NCBI GenBank assembly: GCA_009731375.1
Contig: BJOX01000001.1
Coordinates: 2,424,255-2,457,952 of the forward strand
From: Paulinella micropora
Taxonomy: Eukaryota; Cercozoa; Imbricatea; Euglyphida
DNA length: 33,698 nt
Reading direction: 5' to 3'
Part shown: one piece after another, positions 1-12,784 of the stretch
How positions within the stretch are numbered: position 1 is the stretch's first letter
Layout of the letters: the number at the start of each line of letters is the position of its first letter
Program-made: the position numbers and the translations under genes
Notes under the pieces: model-generated
Seen by the model: the letters and a program-made list of their open reading frames with translations, nothing else
What the model was told of the DNA's origin: nothing
The model's database searches: none

Positions 1-33
<33 letters not shown>

Positions 34-109
34 GGTTGTTGTGGTTGTTGTTGTGGTTGTGGTTGTGGTTGTTGTTGTTGTTGTTGTTGTTGTTGTTGCT
101 GTTATTGTT

Positions 110-147
<38 letters not shown>

Positions 148-235
148 GGTTGTGGTTGCTATTCTTATTGTTGTTGTTATTGTTTTCGTTGTCGTTGTGG
201 TTGTGGTTGGTGTTTTTATTGTTGTTGTTGTTGTT

Positions 236-276
<41 letters not shown>

Positions 277-349
277 GGTTGCTGTTCTTATTGTCATTGT
301 TGTTGTTATTATTATTATTGTTGTTGTTGTGGTTGTGATTGCTGTTCGT

Positions 350-399
<50 letters not shown>

Positions 400-612
400 G
401 GTTGCTGTTCTTACTGTTATTGTTGTTGTTATTATTATTGTTGTTGTTGTTGTGGTTGTGATTGCTGTTCTTATTGTTGTTGTTGTTCTTAATATTGTTG
501 TTGTTGTTGTTGTGGTTGTGATTGCTGTTCTTATTGTTGTTGTTGTTATTATTGTTGTTCTTGTTGTTGTGGTTGTGATTGCTGTTCGTATTATTGTTGT
601 TGTCTTTATTCT
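1..612. repeat. Degenerate (GTT)n array with ~60-bp higher-order repeat
   Basis: Nearly pure GTT/TGT trinucleotide sequence with scattered substitutions. A marker string TGGTTGTGATTGCTGTTC recurs near 332, 453, 513 and 570, giving a spacing close to 60 bp, so the 3' half is a higher-order repeat rather than simple slippage. Long open frames here encode only poly-Leu or poly-Val and are not genes. Confidence 0.9.
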
Positions 613-635
613 CAGCTCTGAGTCGGCTGTTTCAT

Positions 636-748
636 TTACATACATACATACATACATATATACATGCATACATACATACATACATTTATACAGATGAGTC
701 CTAGCAGTGCGTCGGAGCTACCACAGCTGCAGCAGGTCTGTATGTATG

Positions 749-779
<31 letters not shown>

Positions 780-790
780 ATGTATGTATG

Positions 791-831
<41 letters not shown>

Positions 832-985
832 TGTATGTATGTATGTATATATGATGTATGTATGTATGTATGTATGTATGTAGGTATGTATGTAGGTATG
901 TATGTATGTCTGTATGTATGTATGTATGTATGTGTGTGTAGGTATGTATGTAGGTATGTATGTTTGTATGTATGTTTGTATGTTT
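636..985. repeat. (ATAC)n then (TATG)n tetranucleotide arrays
   Basis: An ATAC array (about 639-692) is followed, after about 45 bp of unique sequence, by a TATG array to 985. The strand of the motif switches across the short spacer, so the two arrays are mutually complementary. Confidence 0.9.
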
Positions 986-1001
986 TCAGAGCCTGACCCC
1001 G

Positions 1002-1044
1002 CATTCAAACACTGCTGCAAGACTGTTCTCAACAGAAGAGGTAT

Positions 1045-1109
<65 letters not shown>

Positions 1110-1110
1110 C

Positions 1111-1198
<88 letters not shown>

Positions 1199-1250
1199 CT
1201 CATTCAAACACTGCTGCAAGACTCTTTTCAACAGAAGAGGTTATATATAC

Positions 1251-1282
<32 letters not shown>

Positions 1283-1323
1283 CATTCAAACACTGCTGCA
1301 AGACTGTTCCCAACAGAAGAGGT

Positions 1324-1325
<2 letters not shown>
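1002..1325. repeat. Three copies of a ~44-bp unit separated by different microsatellites
   Basis: The unit begins CATTCAAACACTGCTGCAAG and ends AACAGAAGAGGT. It lies at about 1002-1045, 1201-1247 and 1283-1325. The first is followed by (GATA)n, the second by (ATCT)n and the third by (AAT)n, so one conserved core is attached to three different simple repeats. Confidence 0.85.
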
Positions 1326-1390
<65 letters not shown>

Positions 1391-1400
1391 GTAATAATAG
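1326..1400. repeat. (AAT)n array, tail of the SINE-like unit
   Basis: About 75 bp of AAT with one or two interruptions. It directly abuts the 3' end (minus-strand sense) of the SINE-like sequence that follows, as an A/T-rich simple tail does in many retroposed elements. Confidence 0.85.
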
Positions 1401-1667
1401 TGCTTCTCTGTCAATGGCTGATGCATTTCTGCACATGCGCCTCCATCGTCTCACCCGTGAGGGGAGTACGAAGAATTGACGATAAGCTCTAATGACACCC
1501 CCGCAAGGGCAGTTCCAACACTTCCAGACGGGCCGGTATGTTCAATGAAAATACTGGTCCAGAAATAGACCGGTATGTTCAATGAAAATACTGGTGGCAC
1601 CGACGGGAATCGAACTGGCGACAGGGCCCAGATGGTAGAACTTGACCACTGGGCTATCACGGTGTCC
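1401..1667 (-). mobile_element. tRNA-derived SINE-like element
   Basis: Read on the minus strand, 1667-1593 resembles a tRNA: a box A-like TAGCCCAGTGGTCA, then a box B-like AGTTCGATTCC, with ends GACACCG and CGGTGCC that pair except for one A-C mismatch. The tRNA-like head is followed by an unrelated body holding two direct copies of ACCGGTATGTTCAATGAAAA and ends at an (ATT)n tail. Head, body and simple tail in this order are the layout of a pol III SINE. A working tRNA is unlikely because of the long attached body and the poor D-arm fit. A short copy of the same 3' end recurs near 20588. Confidence 0.65.
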
Positions 1668-2040
<373 letters not shown>

Positions 2041-2546
2041 ATGAGGTATGGAAGATGAAGAATGAAGAACGAAGAATGAAAAATGAAAAATGAAAAATGA
2101 AGAACGAAGAATGAAGAATGAAGAACGAAGAATGAAGAACGAAGAACGAAGAATGAAGAACGAAGAATGAAGAATGAAGAGCGAAGAATTAAGAATGAAG
2201 AATGAAGAATGAAGAACGAAGAATGAAGAATGAAGAACGAAGAATGAAGAACGAAGAATGAAGAATGAAGAATAAGAATGAAGAATGAAGAACGAAGAAC
2301 GGAGAATGAAGAACGAAGAATGAAGAATGAAGAATGAAGAATGAAGAACGAAGAACGAAGAATGAAGAATGAAGAACGAAGAATGAAGAATGAAGAACGA
2401 AGAATGAAGAATGAAGAATGAAGAACGAAGAATGAAGAATGAAGAATGAAGAACGAAGAACGAAGAATGAAGAAGAACGAAGAAGGAAGAATAAAGAAGG
2501 AAGAATAAAGAACGAAGAATGAAAAATGAAGAATGAAGAACGAAGA
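2041..2546. repeat. 7-bp minisatellite, GAAGAAY unit
   Basis: About 500 bp built from GAAGAAT and GAAGAAC heptamers, with some GAAAAAT and a few shortened units. Because the unit is 7 nt, every frame on the minus strand stays open and yields a seven-residue F/S/H/L repeat. This explains the long open frame and is not evidence of a protein. Confidence 0.9.
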
Positions 2547-2588
2547 GTCCTCGCTGACAAGACCGCATCACGACTCTTCCTTCAGACG

Positions 2589-2875
2589 AGGTCTGGGTAT
2601 GGGTATGGGTATGGGTATGGATATGGGTATGGATATTGGGGGCGTGGGTATGGGTCTGGGTATAGGTATGGGTATGGGTATGAAGATATATGGATATGAA
2701 TATGTTCGTGTAAATCTGTGTGTCTATGTTGGTGTGGATACGTTTATCTATGTATGTATGTATGTATGTATGTATGTACATAGGAAAAAGACTAGCACAG
2801 TGCACGTTGCCGCTAACCCGGCATGTATGTATGTATGTATGTATGTATGTACATATGTATGTATGTATATAGGAA
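2589..2875. repeat. GGGTAT hexamer array, ATGT arrays and a duplicated ~40-bp core
   Basis: GGGTAT-type hexamers run from 2589 to 2685. ATGT arrays follow at 2745-2780 and 2822-2868. After each ATGT array comes a diverged copy of a ~40-bp core (from about 2780 and 2868) beginning AGGAAAAA and reading on to GTTGCYGCT, so core plus array behaves as a repeating module. Confidence 0.8.
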
Positions 2876-2939
2876 AAAACTAGTACAGTCCATGTTGCTG
2901 CTGGTCCGGTCGAACCGACTGCGCCGGCCCGCGTTGAAG

Positions 2940-4171
<1,232 letters not shown>

Positions 4172-4173
<2 letters not shown>

Positions 4174-4254
4174 GAGATGTCGCAAAGGAATGTAGTCCTT
4201 GCAAAGGAACGCAGTTTCACATCAAACAATAATTTGTGTACTGTGCATGTGTCC
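4172..4254. repeat. 83-bp direct repeat, copy 2
   Basis: Same sequence as 3331-3413 by eye, 841 bp downstream. The zero divergence beside a diverged microsatellite suggests either a recent duplication or an assembly repeat. Confidence 0.85.
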
Positions 4255-5209
<955 letters not shown>

Positions 5210-5219
5210 NNNNNNNNNN
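5210..5219. other. Assembly gap, 10 N
   Basis: Ten Ns directly after a long poly-T run. The fixed ten-base length recurs at 15845, 24219 and 27160, so it is a placeholder rather than a measured gap. Confidence 0.98.
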
Positions 5220-6890
5220 ATGTATGTAATAATAATATGTATGTGTGTAAATAGGCGCGTGCTGCGCCCACAGCTGAGGACTTTTTGACCGCCAGTGGAC
5301 ATATTAATCATCTACATAGATGATTCCCTAAGCAGAAAAGTTGTAGATATGTTTTCGGATGTTGCAAAATCCCAGTCGCACAATGTGCTCTTTTGCCACA
5401 TAATCGCTTGTCGACAAATTCATCGTATTGACTTGCGTCACGTGGAAAGGGACACAAAAGGTAATGATATGGGGAAAATAGGCCATTGCTAACAGGAATT
5501 TTTAAATTGATAGTTTGTAGTCATTTCTGAAGGTAATCGAAAGCCAGTTAGAGAAGTCGAAACCTTTTCCAGAGAAGACTTGAATCTTACGGTCCGGTCA
5601 CAAGAAGTGTGTTATTAATATATACCATGACTCAATCTTTAATAACGAATTTCTGAATCTTAACCGGCGATATAAATACAATATAAAGAGAACAGAGGAC
5701 GATCTTATAATATTAACTATCAAAGTCTATATCAGAGTCATCACAGCAGTCACTGTTAAAGGTGAGGTAAGGTCAGTGAGTGACCTTTTAACACCTATTT
5801 ATCATCGAGTCGATTATTACTGTATCATGATTATTATTAATAAATTATTACCAATGAGTATCACTTCAATTCTATCTCTTCTGCTTCCCACTCAGACCGT
5901 CACATGATCGAACTGTACGAGTGGCAGCTGATTATTTACTACAAGACTAGCAAACTTGAACCGTGACGGTATCACAGTTTGCGTCCGAGGCGAGTCAATG
6001 TAGTCACGTAGTTGACTCTTTGAAAAAACTTTCACTAACTTCAGAGTCTGAGAAGGCATCCAATAGTATTACTAGGTACATTCAAGTGTCAAACTCCTAG
6101 TCAGCCATAGAATTTTAGTTGTGCCAGATTTCAGATTAGCGGTCAGACTCGATCAGTGATTTCGAACTTCATTACTGAGTGGTCACGAGTCAGAATTCAA
6201 ATAAGTTCAATTTAACTGCTACATACGTCCGCAAAATCTGCATCATTTTTGCGAAATGTTACATTTAAATTAAACTAATTTGAATTCTGGCCGCTAATCT
6301 AAAATCTGACCGCTAACTTGAATCTGAAATCTGACCTTTAACTCAAATTTGATAGCTGAGTTTGACAGTTGAATATACACAGTAATATTAATACAACCTA
6401 CAATACGGGTGACTGACTAGAACTGATACTATGATATTAACAATAATAAGCGTCCGAGCCTCCCGGCTGCTATGATTAATAATGCAGCAGAGCAAACGCG
6501 TATTGACATGCTGAAGCCTGACGGCTCCTTGTAGTAAGCTCTACTACGTGACGACTCGAAAGCGGCCCAGGCACGCGTCACAAGGTCTTCAATATTAAAA
6601 GTCGTTCAGTGGAAAACATAGTCGAATAATTATTAACTTGCAATTAATTTTAATTATTTTATTACCGTGCCAATGACCAGGCTTCCAAAGCCTCCGTTAC
6701 TACGTGACGCAGACTCCCGACCACTGTCACATTTATTAATATTATTCAAGTAATACAATCACATGAACTTGAATGAAATCTAAACTATTTGCTAATCGTA
6801 CGGATGAGTGGGAAGGCGAAGTTATAAAATAAAACCTAAGCGAGCGATAAAGGCTGCACCAGTGGACTTAACATACTTACTAGCAAGAAC
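5220..6890. other. 1.7 kb without a recognisable gene
   Basis: AT-rich, non-satellite sequence with many stops in all frames. Short open frames (for example 5295-5492) have no motif I recognise. The only structure I can support is the palindromic unit at about 6125-6336. Confidence 0.5.
6125..6336. mobile_element. MITE-like nested palindrome
   Basis: The outer arms carry CAGATTAGCGGTCAG near 6130 and complementary CTGACCGCTAA near 6308. The inner arms are CAGAATTCAAAT at 6191 and its complement ending at 6290. Read on the minus strand the centre carries GTAACATTTCGC and TTTTGCGGACG, which also occur in the same order in the centre of the MITE at 12378-12651. The two are therefore probably distant relatives. 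Ends and target duplication are not clear. Confidence 0.45.
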
Positions 6891-7025
6891 TTGAGCGCCC
6901 GACGAAAACCACGTGTTTTTTTTAGGGGTGGGGATCTATTTCACAGTACCGTTTCTCAGCGATCCTCAGACTCGCTTAATCTGGCACTGACATACCGCAC
7001 CACTGAGCAGCTTTCAAGGAGCCGT

Positions 7026-7301
7026 TTAGATCATGCAAGGACACCATTCGCTTCGTTTCGGATACGGAGGCAGCAATAGGTGGGGCTTGCTTCGCCGAAA
7101 AGCCTTGAATTTGTTCACTATCCAGTGCAGTTTTACTTCCAACATGAGGGCAGCGCATAAAACAGTCTGGGGATCCGCAATTGATACATTTCCCATTGCA
7201 CACCCAGTAGCACACGTTTTTGGCTTGCAGCAAGTGGCATAGTCGCACGGGTCGTGGTATTTCAAATGGTCGAAGATGGAACATTTTCTCTCAGAACCTA
7301 C
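7026..7301 (-). pseudogene. Decayed extra repeat of the cysteine-rich gene
   Basis: Directly downstream of the cysteine-rich exon, the minus strand from about 7281 to 7200 aligns with the exon's own sequence near 7485-7420. Both share the coding string GCCACTTGCTGC and the following ACGTGTGCTACTGG. In this copy the frame meets TAG at the exon edge, then TGA where the intact copy has TGC (Cys), then a 1-nt loss. Downstream, two frames alternate in cysteine-rich character (NGKCINCGSPDC in one), which suggests another indel. It reads as a duplicated repeat module now inactivated. Sequencing error could explain the indels but not readily both stops. Confidence 0.5.
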
Positions 7302-7917
7302 GGATTAGTAGTGCAGCAACGTGAGCCGGTGCATCCGGACTCGTCGCATAGAATAAACTCGGCCCCCGGAGCTTGAAAAAGAGTAGTGGGGGATTCGCAG
7401 CAGCTGTTATTGAAACATCCAGTAGCACACGTTCTTCGCTCGCAGCAAGTGGCATCGTCGCAACCAGTCGTGACATTGCAAATGATCGAATTGGAAGTAT
7501 TTCTCAGTGTAAGGTTGGCGTTGCTGCAGGTGTAGGTGTCACAAAACTGGTTGCAGCACTTCTCGTTAGTGCACCCCGCATCGTCGCAAATGATCATTTC
7601 CGGGAAGGGTCGGTCCACCAACGGGGCAGAACAGTTCCAGAAGTCGTTGCAGTTGTTGTTGCAAATCATCTCTGCGGACCACAACGCACGAATATTTCAT
7701 TACAAGCTACCATCATCGCACGATGGCGTACAAAATACATTTGTTTGAAAAGTAAGGAGGAACCTACCACACGGAGGGCTGGTGGAGGTTTTCGGAGCTT
7801 TCGTTGGCCTGTGTGTCGACTTGGGCTTTTGTGTCGACTTCTTTTTTTTGTGATCTTTCTTGTAATCTTCTTTCGTTTTCTGTTTGGGGTCCTTCTTGGG
7901 GCCTGATTTGTTAGAGC
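7302..7917 (-). CDS. Cysteine-rich repeat protein, two exons, partial
   Basis: I do not recognise the family. Two exons on the minus strand fit together: 7917-7768 (acceptor TGCATAG before it) ends at donor GTAGGT, and 7671-7302 starts after TCCGCAG. The split codon is restored in phase (g|ag, Glu). The first exon is Lys/Thr/Pro-rich and low in complexity, like a linker. The second holds three diverged cysteine modules of the kind (I/L)CD-x-GC-x-CC, namely IICDDAGC, CNVTTGC with DDATCC, and ILCDESGC. At least 20 cysteines in about 120 residues suggest disulphide-bonded, probably extracellular modules. The start lies upstream, beyond an ATAC array in the presumed intron, so signal peptide and N-terminus are not seen. 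The frame ends at TAG just past 7302, or a donor GTAGGT at 7301 leads to a lost exon. Confidence 0.6.
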
Positions 7918-7921
7918 CTAT

Positions 7922-7975
7922 GCATACATACATCACACATACATACATACATATGTATATACATACATACATACC
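7922..7975. repeat. Short ATAC array in presumed intron
   Basis: About 50 bp of ATAC units immediately upstream (minus-strand sense) of the acceptor of the cysteine-rich gene's Lys-rich exon. Confidence 0.8.
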
Positions 7976-7979
7976 TCCT

Positions 7980-8490
7980 TCTAATGATTGCGCGCTACTC
8001 TCGAGAGAAGACGGGCTTTCTCCTTTAGTAAACCTAAATGGAAATCAACAGGAGAAAATGACACATATTATCTCGGTGTGCATGTTTGCGATACCGAATC
8101 GGTACAAATTGTCATATACAAACACACAGACAACGGCCGTTGGAGCTTGCCGTTAGAACTGTGGTGAAACCAACCTGGTCAGCATGGTTGGAGGTTACCA
8201 TACACCTGGTGGATTTCATACACAGCTCTTACCAGCAGTAAACCAAGATCTGACGATAACTTGAGTGTGAGAATCGACCATTGCATGTTCGAAACAAGAA
8301 TCACGGTTCCAAGGGACAGGCAGAAGAGCAACGAAACGGCAGCGACCCTAGCACATTCGCAAGGAATAAATCCAAATAATGAGTGCGTGTATGTGTGCGC
8401 GCTGTTTGTGTGAGCATTTTACTATACATGACTGCGTATCTGATACACTGATACAGACTATCAACTCAGACTGTAGATAGGCTTTCGGAA
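7980..8490. other. Spacer without recognisable gene
   Basis: About 510 bp of ordinary composition. No open frame with protein-like character, no tRNA and no repeat family recognised. Confidence 0.4.
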
Positions 8491-8491
8491 G

Positions 8492-8749
8492 TCACAACGT
8501 ACTGTACCATCTTTTGTTCCAACTCGCTGTTTTCGGACGCTTGCCCTCGTTGTCTTTGTTGGCAGGAGTGCTCACTCTAGCAGCCATGTCAGAATCCATG
8601 ATGCTACGGTCCAAAGGTGTCAGGTGGGTCTTGACTTTCCTTTTGGAATCCTCTCGATAGGTTTGTGAGACTTTTGTGAGAATGCAGTTTTCTAACGGAA
8701 AACTTTCAACGTTCGTTGTTCGTGTGTTGCTGATATGTTTGGGTGCCAT
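8492..8749 (-). CDS. Hypothetical 85-residue basic open frame
   Basis: Not recognised. It opens with a true ATG (8749) and reads as Lys/Arg/Thr-rich hydrophilic sequence with little low complexity, which is unusual for this window. A possible donor GTACAG follows the codons for ASWNKR (near 8500), so it could be a first exon rather than a whole gene. No domain, signal or membrane segment is visible. It could equally be chance. Confidence 0.25.
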   Translation of the reverse strand: MAPKHISNTRTTNVESFPLENCILTKVSQTYREDSKRKVKTHLTPLDRSIMDSDMAARVSTPANKDNEGKRPKTASWNKRWYSTL

Positions 8750-8828
8750 TTTCTACAGGCAAGTTATCGTCGCAAAAACAGCCGAAAAATCACAACCTTC
8801 TTTCTTTTGACCTTTCAAAAGGAGGTAC

Positions 8829-8887
<59 letters not shown>

Positions 8888-8968
8888 AAGAACAACAACA
8901 ACAACAACAACAGCGTATGTATGTATGTATGCATGCATGCAACGTAATAGTCTGTATGCTTCTCTTGG

Positions 8969-9014
<46 letters not shown>
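8829..9014. repeat. (CAA)n and (GTT)n, mutually complementary arrays
   Basis: (CAA)n at 8829-8911 and (GTT)n at 8968-9015 flank a 50-bp ATGT/ATGC spacer. The two arrays are reverse complements and could fold into one large hairpin. Confidence 0.85.
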
Positions 9015-9015
<1 letters not shown>

Positions 9016-9099
9016 CCTAGTCTAAACCTACGTATCAACTTGTGTGGCGAGTGCTAGTACGACCATGTCAGCTGCTCGCATGTAATTGTGCATGTGTGT

Positions 9100-9690
9100 G
9101 CATGTCTGTACGAATGTATGTATGTATGCATGTATGTATGTATGTATGTATGTATGTATCGCGCCGTCAAGACCTTTATCCAACCCGACAAATAAACGTA
9201 CACAGTCACTCACACATACATACATAAAAACAAACACATATACATACGTATGCATACGTATACATACATACGTATGCATACGTATACATACATACGTATA
9301 CGTACATGCATACGTACATGCATACATGCATACATACATACACATACACGCACACCCACACACCCACACACACACACACGCACACACACATACATACATA
9401 CATACACACATACATACACACATACATACATACATACATACATACATACATACATACATACATACGTACGTACGTACGTACATACATACATATGTACATA
9501 CATACATACAAACATACATACATACATATGTACATACATACATACATATACATGCATACATATACATGCATACATATACATACATACATATACATACATA
9601 CATACATACATACACACATATACATGCATACATACATACATACATATACATACATACATACATACATGCACGCATGCATGCATGCTATCT
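9100..9690. repeat. (TATG)n then long (ATAC)n array
   Basis: TATG units at 9113-9158, a unique 45-bp piece, then ATAC with AC, ACGT and GCAT variants to about 9685. The array runs straight into the acceptor of the WD40 exon at 9693, so it probably lies in that gene's upstream intron. Confidence 0.85.
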
Positions 9691-9692
9691 AG

Positions 9693-10074
9693 TCGGGTGA
9701 AGTCTGCCCTTGGGACACGCGCGCCGCGCTGGGGCGGGCTGTCATGAGGCTGCAGGAGGATGGTCCCTGCTTCTGCTTGGCCTGGTCTCCGGGAAATGCC
9801 TTTGTTTGTGCCACCGGGACCGAAAATGGCACCCTGACCCTACGCGATTTGAGACAACCCTTTCGCCCGCTGGCCACAGATGTATACCTCAATCTCTCTC
9901 TTTCTCTCTCTCTCTCTCTCGCTCGCTCGCTCGCTCGCTCTCTCGCTCTTTCTCTGTCTCTTTCTTTCTCTTTCTCCCCCCCCCCCTCTCTCTCTCTTTC
10001 TCTCTCTCTCTGTCTCTCTTTCTCTCTTTCTCTCTCTCTCTCTGTCTGTGTCTCTCTCTGTCTGTCTCTCTCTG

Positions 10075-10147
<73 letters not shown>

Positions 10148-10584
10148 CGATCTATCTATTTATCCATCTATCTACATACCTACCTATCAATCTACCTACA
10201 TGTATGTGTTGATAGACGAGTGCCACGGGCCCCATACAGTGTGTGTGGAGATCTCATCTCACGGCCACTTAGCGGCAGGAGCGGATGATGCGTCTTTGCG
10301 CATTTTTGATACAAGCTCGGACCAGCCCCTCCGCCTTCTGAGTGTACAGAGGACATCGCGACTACGTCCGCGCCGTTCACTGGCTGGCGACACCACCGGC
10401 CCGCCTTGGCGCGGTGCCACCAACCAACGCAACAGATCAGTAAGTAAGTCAGTCAGTAAGTTAGTCAGTTAGTAAGTAAGGAAGTAAGTCAGTCAGTCAG
10501 TCAGTAAGGAAAGAAGGAAAGAAAGAAGGAAGTGATATGTATGTATTTTGTGTGTACGTACAGTCAGCTCGGCAGCCGCTCCTG

Positions 10585-10655
<71 letters not shown>

Positions 10656-10752
10656 AGTCGGTCCGGTGGCTGGTGGCATGACACCGGCCGGGCCGGCCCT
10701 CTTGCTGTCCGCAGCGTGGGACAAGACGCTCAAGCTGTGGGGATTTGGTTGA
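9693..10752 (+). CDS. WD40-repeat protein, 3' part, three exons with phase breaks
   Basis: Exon 1 (9693-9881, after CTATCTAG) reads WDTRAALGR, then CFCLAWSPGNAF and NGTLTLRDLR, a typical WD40 blade. Exon 2 (about 10216-10439) carries HLAAGADDASLRIFD and then GHRDYVRAVHW. Exon 3 (10658-10752, after a CT tract ending CAG) carries LLSAAWDKTLKLW and stops at TGA six residues later. These are blade strands of a beta-propeller scaffold; the specific family cannot be told. The N-terminal blades are missing or lie upstream beyond the ATAC array. Phases do not join cleanly: exon 1 to 2 is off by one, one extra A at about 10350 separates LLSVQ from GHRDY, and exon 2 to 3 is off again. Assembly indels or a decaying copy would both fit. 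Introns are filled with CT and GTAA/GTCA arrays. Confidence 0.7.
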
Positions 10753-11960
10753 GCCCTAGCGCACGTATTCCGTGCTTCCCTCACATTCCTTTTATATTTG
10801 AAGAAAATTGTTCTTATCAACTCAAATGGCTTCAATGGAAGTAGAGAAAGAAAAATTAGGCTGAGACTCCACTTTTGAAGTTTCTCGGTTAAGATCAGAA
10901 AGGACTTTATTAATATTTATTAATATTAATATTGTATGCCGGGTTCTCAGCCACTGAATTCAAGCACTCTGACACTGCATGGTAACCTAATCTTCCTCCT
11001 CTCTATAAAACAGTGAACCAATATGATGGGAAAATGTGGGAGACTTTCAGAACCAAGCAACAAAGGAAACAGTGACCGTTTCCTATTGTCAGGCCTAACG
11101 ATAATATTAATAAATACATTGTAAAAAGCCTGGGCACTACCGGTTACTTTTATTAATATTATCATTTCCAACTGTCTCAGGATAATCACACTGAAAACAC
11201 ATCCAACTATACCTTGAATAAGTATAGAACGGTTGGAGTCATCTATACATACCGTAGCAGCACGGTGTATAGTCTGAGGAGTCACGTAGTAGAAGCCTCG
11301 GATACAGGCTCGGAAAATCTCTTCGTAAAGAGTTTTATCAATTCACGACTTCGTTTTCTGTATTTGATCGCAAAACTTACTAACTTGAGAATTCTTTCTT
11401 ATTCTTAATGATTTTCGCTTTTAAATGAACTGCGATTTTTATGCCAGGTATATGTATGTATTAATATGCTATGTATGTATGCTACTATGATACATGTATG
11501 CGGCTACTATGGATGCATGTATGCTATCCATGTATTGTATGCTATGCATGCATCATGTGCCGCTGTCGGCTGAGCCTGTGTATGTATTCTAACTTGATAT
11601 TGTATGTATGCTATGTATGCCAGTGTATCATGGCATCGCTATGTACTGTATGTATGCTATGTATCTATGCCGCTATGTATGTATGCTATCTCACTATGGC
11701 CGTATGACTCTTGAAGTCAATGTACGTGATTATGATGTACACTATGTATGTCTGCTAGATGATGTATGTATGCTATGTATATATATAAATGTTCAACTTG
11801 AATAATTAAAATTGAACTTATGATTCATGTTATATTCTTTAAAAAAACTGTTTTAATTAATGTTTAGGAAATCAATCATACTCAAATTTAATGTTTCAGT
11901 TTTATCCGGTTACAGTTTCATATAATTTACAAGCCTTTTTTCAGCTGTTCAGGAAGACCG
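10753..11960. other. 1.2 kb without recognisable gene
   Basis: After the WD40 stop the sequence turns AT-rich, with a small palindromic TTAATATTTATTAATATTAA tract near 10910. From about 11449 to 11790 it becomes a degenerate CTATGTATG repeat. No open frame has protein-like composition. Confidence 0.45.
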
Positions 11961-12377
11961 AAACTTGATGTCCATTAATAGCCAATCGCAACCTGTTCTT
12001 CTTTGGGATTTGATGCCGGAATCAGTCCGGGAGTCTCCAAAACCCAGAACGCTACCGGGCCTAGTTATTACAGCGTCAAGAAGTACTGATCCGAGGCTCT
12101 TCCTTTGGCTTCAGTACCTGAATCAGCTACCTCAATCCACCCCAGGGACATTTCAACCCAACTCGTCCGGACTCCATCCTTTTTGGAGACCCCCCTTCCG
12201 TACACCACAAAACAATTAATTAAACTAAATTAAATTACTTTATAATTTGAATAATCCTGCCTGACCGTCGCCGGACATAGACATAAAAGAAATTTTGACC
12301 ATATGACTTGAATTGATAAAATATACATACATACATACATATATATATACATATATATATATATACACATATATATA

Positions 12378-12651
12378 TTGCTGTTGACATTCAAGACAAC
12401 AACAAAAATTAGTTTTTCATTTTTGTGTCAGATTTTCATTTTTGTGACAGTTTTTCATTTTTGTGACAAAAATTCAAATTTTCAAATTTAACGGTAACAT
12501 TTCGCGAAAATTTACGATATTTTGCGGACGAATATAGCCGTTAATTTGAAAAATTCAAATTTTCACCCAAAATCAAAATTCCAACCAAAACTGAAATTCC
12601 AACCAAAACAGAAAAATCAATTTTTTTTGTTGTCTTGAATGTCAACAGCAA
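12378..12651. mobile_element. MITE with ~25-bp terminal inverted repeats
   Basis: The left end TTGCTGTTGACATTCAAGAC (12378 on) is matched in reverse complement at 12627-12651 (GTCTTGAATGTCAACAGCAA). The arms continue into CAACAA/TTGTTG. About 275 bp in total, with no coding capacity. The interior holds three tandem copies of TTTTTCATTTTTGTGACAG-like sequence and a palindromic centre with GTAACATTTCGC. The element sits in a TATATA tract, so a TA target duplication is plausible but cannot be proved in AT repeats. The size and layout are those of a non-autonomous DNA transposon. Confidence 0.75.
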
Positions 12652-12784
12652 TATATATACATATATAAAAATATATGTATATCAGTTTTCGGGATTTTCG
12701 GCGCTTATGGCACATAAGCGAATAGACAGGTCCGACACACATAAATGATCATATATATATATATATACAGATATATTTTTTATA

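Noticed and set aside
1-697. Long open frames of poly-Leu, poly-Val or MYVC/LSIY repeats here and across the window
   Set aside because: They arise because tri- and tetranucleotide arrays lack stops in several frames at once. Overlapping frames on both strands are equally open and no unique protein sequence is present.
1002-1325. CRISPR array (repeated unit with variable spacers)
   Set aside because: Spacers are microsatellites of unequal length, there are only three units, and no cas genes. The context is eukaryotic.
1593-1667. Functional tRNA gene
   Set aside because: Box A and B are present but the acceptor stem has a mismatch, the D-arm fits poorly, and a SINE body and simple tail follow.
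2589-2685. Interstitial telomere repeat (GGGTAT)n
   Set aside because: The unit does not match a telomere motif I know, it is degenerate, and it lies among other short arrays.
11965-12219. 84-residue plus-strand open frame
   Set aside because: Pro/Ser/Gln-rich composition without motif, no splice or promoter context, and weak evidence against chance.
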